A stretch of 42,663 nt of DNA from positions 1-42,663 of the forward strand of contig JAEZKA010000036.1 in NCBI GenBank assembly GCA_023436225.1, given 5' to 3'. The DNA is from Bacillota bacterium (GTDB lineage: Bacteria > Bacillota > Clostridia > Lachnospirales > Lachnospiraceae). The position numbers and the translations under genes were made by a program. Below the pieces are notes generated by a model that saw only the letters and a list, made by a program, of their open reading frames with translations, was not told the DNA's origin and made no database searches. This document shows, piece by piece, positions 41,591-42,663 of this stretch (positions within the stretch are counted from its first letter, which is position 1; every line of letters starts with the position of its first letter).

Positions 41591-42658
41591 TTAATTATTA
41601 ATGTATCTAACACATTTTACAGGTGATCTGTAGTACATATTAGAGATCTTAATACCATCTCTTCTATTGCTTGCATGGATAACCTTGCTGTTACCAATAT
41701 ACATTGCTACATGATTAATATATGATGAGCTTCCATAGAACACCAAATCTCCAGGCTTCAGATTAGAAGTCGAAATGGTATTACCGCTTCTAGCCTGCTC
41801 TCTAGAGGTACGAGGGATGTAAATACCCATCTTTCGATATAATGCCTGTGTAAATCCAGAGCAATCGACACCTCTGCCAAGAGTGGTACCACCCCATACA
41901 TATGCATCACCCAGATACTGCTTAGCTAAATCAATTAGTTTAACACGGGTGGAGGATACGCCGGATCCATATTCCAATTCCTCAATGGATACTGCCTTGA
42001 TTAACTGAAAGGATAAATCAACATATTCCTTAGCAACATAGCCAACACTACCATCTATTGAGTCATCGGAGTCGAGATTTACCTGGACCCACTTGCCATG
42101 CTCTTTATCATCTGAAATTATTCTGCTGTCAAGAACGAGTAATTCTTCTCCCTTAGCTATCTGATCGATTACTTCTGAATCAACGGTGGGATTTTTTCGT
42201 ACGCGAAGACCGTTGGTATTTGCAGTAGCGATATAATTACCAAGCTTTTTCGCTAACTGTGTACCTCTGGAACCAGTTATAAGAAATTCACTTTTTACAT
42301 ATCCGGTTACCTTACCGGAAGTGATTTTTGACCAGTCACCTTCTTGTGATAGGATTTCACAACCGCCGTTCTTAGGAAGCTTTCCAACCAATTTTTTGTC
42401 TTCACCAGGGCCGGAACGAATATTTAAGTTATTATCAACATCAGCAATACCGACATTAATAAAGCCAGGAATAGGTATCTCGTAGGTGGATAAGGTTGAT
42501 ATCATCACTTCATCACCGTTACCGGTGCTGGTGGTCATCTTATCTGCAGTAAATCCAGCAACTGCTTCCTCATAAGCCATTGCTGTCTTTGGATTGGCTG
42601 TGAGCACTAATGTTCCCGTTACACATACCAAGGAAAACTTTAGGAGCTTCCTATTCAT
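41591..42658 (-). CDS. Secreted SH3-domain NlpC/P60 peptidoglycan endopeptidase
   Basis: A 355-residue exported cell-wall hydrolase. Signal peptide at 1-28 (MNRKLLKFSLVCVTGTLVLTA..., cleavage after AMA). Two bacterial SH3 domains at about 70-128 (NLNIRSGPGEDKKLVGKL) and 145-215 (GLRVRKNPTVDSEV). The NlpC/P60 domain at about 240-353 has the catalytic Cys266 in GVDCSGFTQAL, His316 in YINHVAMYIG and a third polar residue His328 in VIHASNR. It should cleave D-Glu-(m)DAP-type bonds in stem peptides. Only five bases are available upstream of the ATG, so the start is supported by the signal peptide, not by a visible ribosome site. Confidence 0.93.
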   Translation of the reverse strand: MNRKLLKFSLVCVTGTLVLTANPKTAMAYEEAVAGFTADKMTTSTGNGDEVMISTLSTYEIPIPGFINVGIADVDNNLNIRSGPGEDKKLVGKLPKNGGCEILSQEGDWSKITSGKVTGYVKSEFLITGSRGTQLAKKLGNYIATANTNGLRVRKNPTVDSEVIDQIAKGEELLVLDSRIISDDKEHGKWVQVNLDSDDSIDGSVGYVAKEYVDLSFQLIKAVSIEELEYGSGVSSTRVKLIDLAKQYLGDAYVWGGTTLGRGVDCSGFTQALYRKMGIYIPRTSREQARSGNTISTSNLKPGDLVFYGSSSYINHVAMYIGNSKVIHASNRRDGIKISNMYYRSPVKCVRYINN

Positions 42659-42663
42659 TGTAC

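Overview
The window looks like chromosomal DNA from a low-GC, spore-former-type Clostridia, most probably a Lachnospiraceae member close to Lachnoclostridium or Anaerocolumna. This is inferred from the AT-rich composition, the strong GGAGG ribosome binding sites, and the order HlyD-like/yggS/sepF/ylmH/divIVA together with mreBCD/mrdA/minCDE/rodA/mgsA. Nearly all core genes lie on the minus strand, so transcription runs mostly from high to low coordinates.

Positions 1-2,700 are an accessory, decayed stretch: an IS21-type remnant (istA 5' part plus a terminal array of six ~23-bp-spaced repeats), a gene fragment cut by it, an intact S51-type peptidase/amidotransferase-like gene, and two broken GNAT acetyltransferase genes. 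Positions 2,700-5,570 carry an AviRa-like rRNA methyltransferase, a BlaI/MecI-type repressor with candidate operators, and an AAA ATPase. Positions 5,576-13,067 are the rluD-lspA-aroB genes, then the Gram-positive division cluster (divIVA, ylmH, sepF, yggS) and a HlyD-like membrane protein. A five-unit tandem hairpin array sits between the last two. Positions 13,365-24,687 hold small genes, a lipoprotein DD-carboxypeptidase, mgsA, and one long morphogenesis run (rodA, minE, minD, minC, mrdA/PBP2, mreD, mreC, mreB) that couples cell elongation with division-site placement. Positions 24,847-33,564 hold radC, a DUF4321 membrane protein, a YnbB-type PLP enzyme, miaA, mutL and mutS.

The most interesting object lies at 34,285-39,453. 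A 5,169-bp Tn554-like element (two tyrosine recombinases, a TnpC-like protein, a Cys-rich protein, a GNAT and an RNase H) has inserted precisely inside the host RNase HI gene rnhA. The rnhA 5' part is at 39,454-39,606 and the 3' part at 33,955-34,281. Joining them across the 6-bp sequence CATTCG restores a full 158-residue RNase HI with all four catalytic acidic residues. The element is flanked by this CATTCG repeat and by inverted TTATCTTTAT arms, so a circular form would have two arms around a 6-bp core, a typical tyrosine-recombinase site. The element carries its own complete RNase H of a different subfamily (N-terminal hybrid-binding/viroplasmin domain). The recombinase genes have broken reading frames while the carried RNase H is intact. 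I infer that the element destroys the host RNase HI and supplies a replacement. This is testable by comparative genomics and complementation.

Beyond the element come a membrane-anchored MutS-like ATPase and a secreted SH3/NlpC-P60 peptidoglycan hydrolase. No rRNA, tRNA or CRISPR array was seen.
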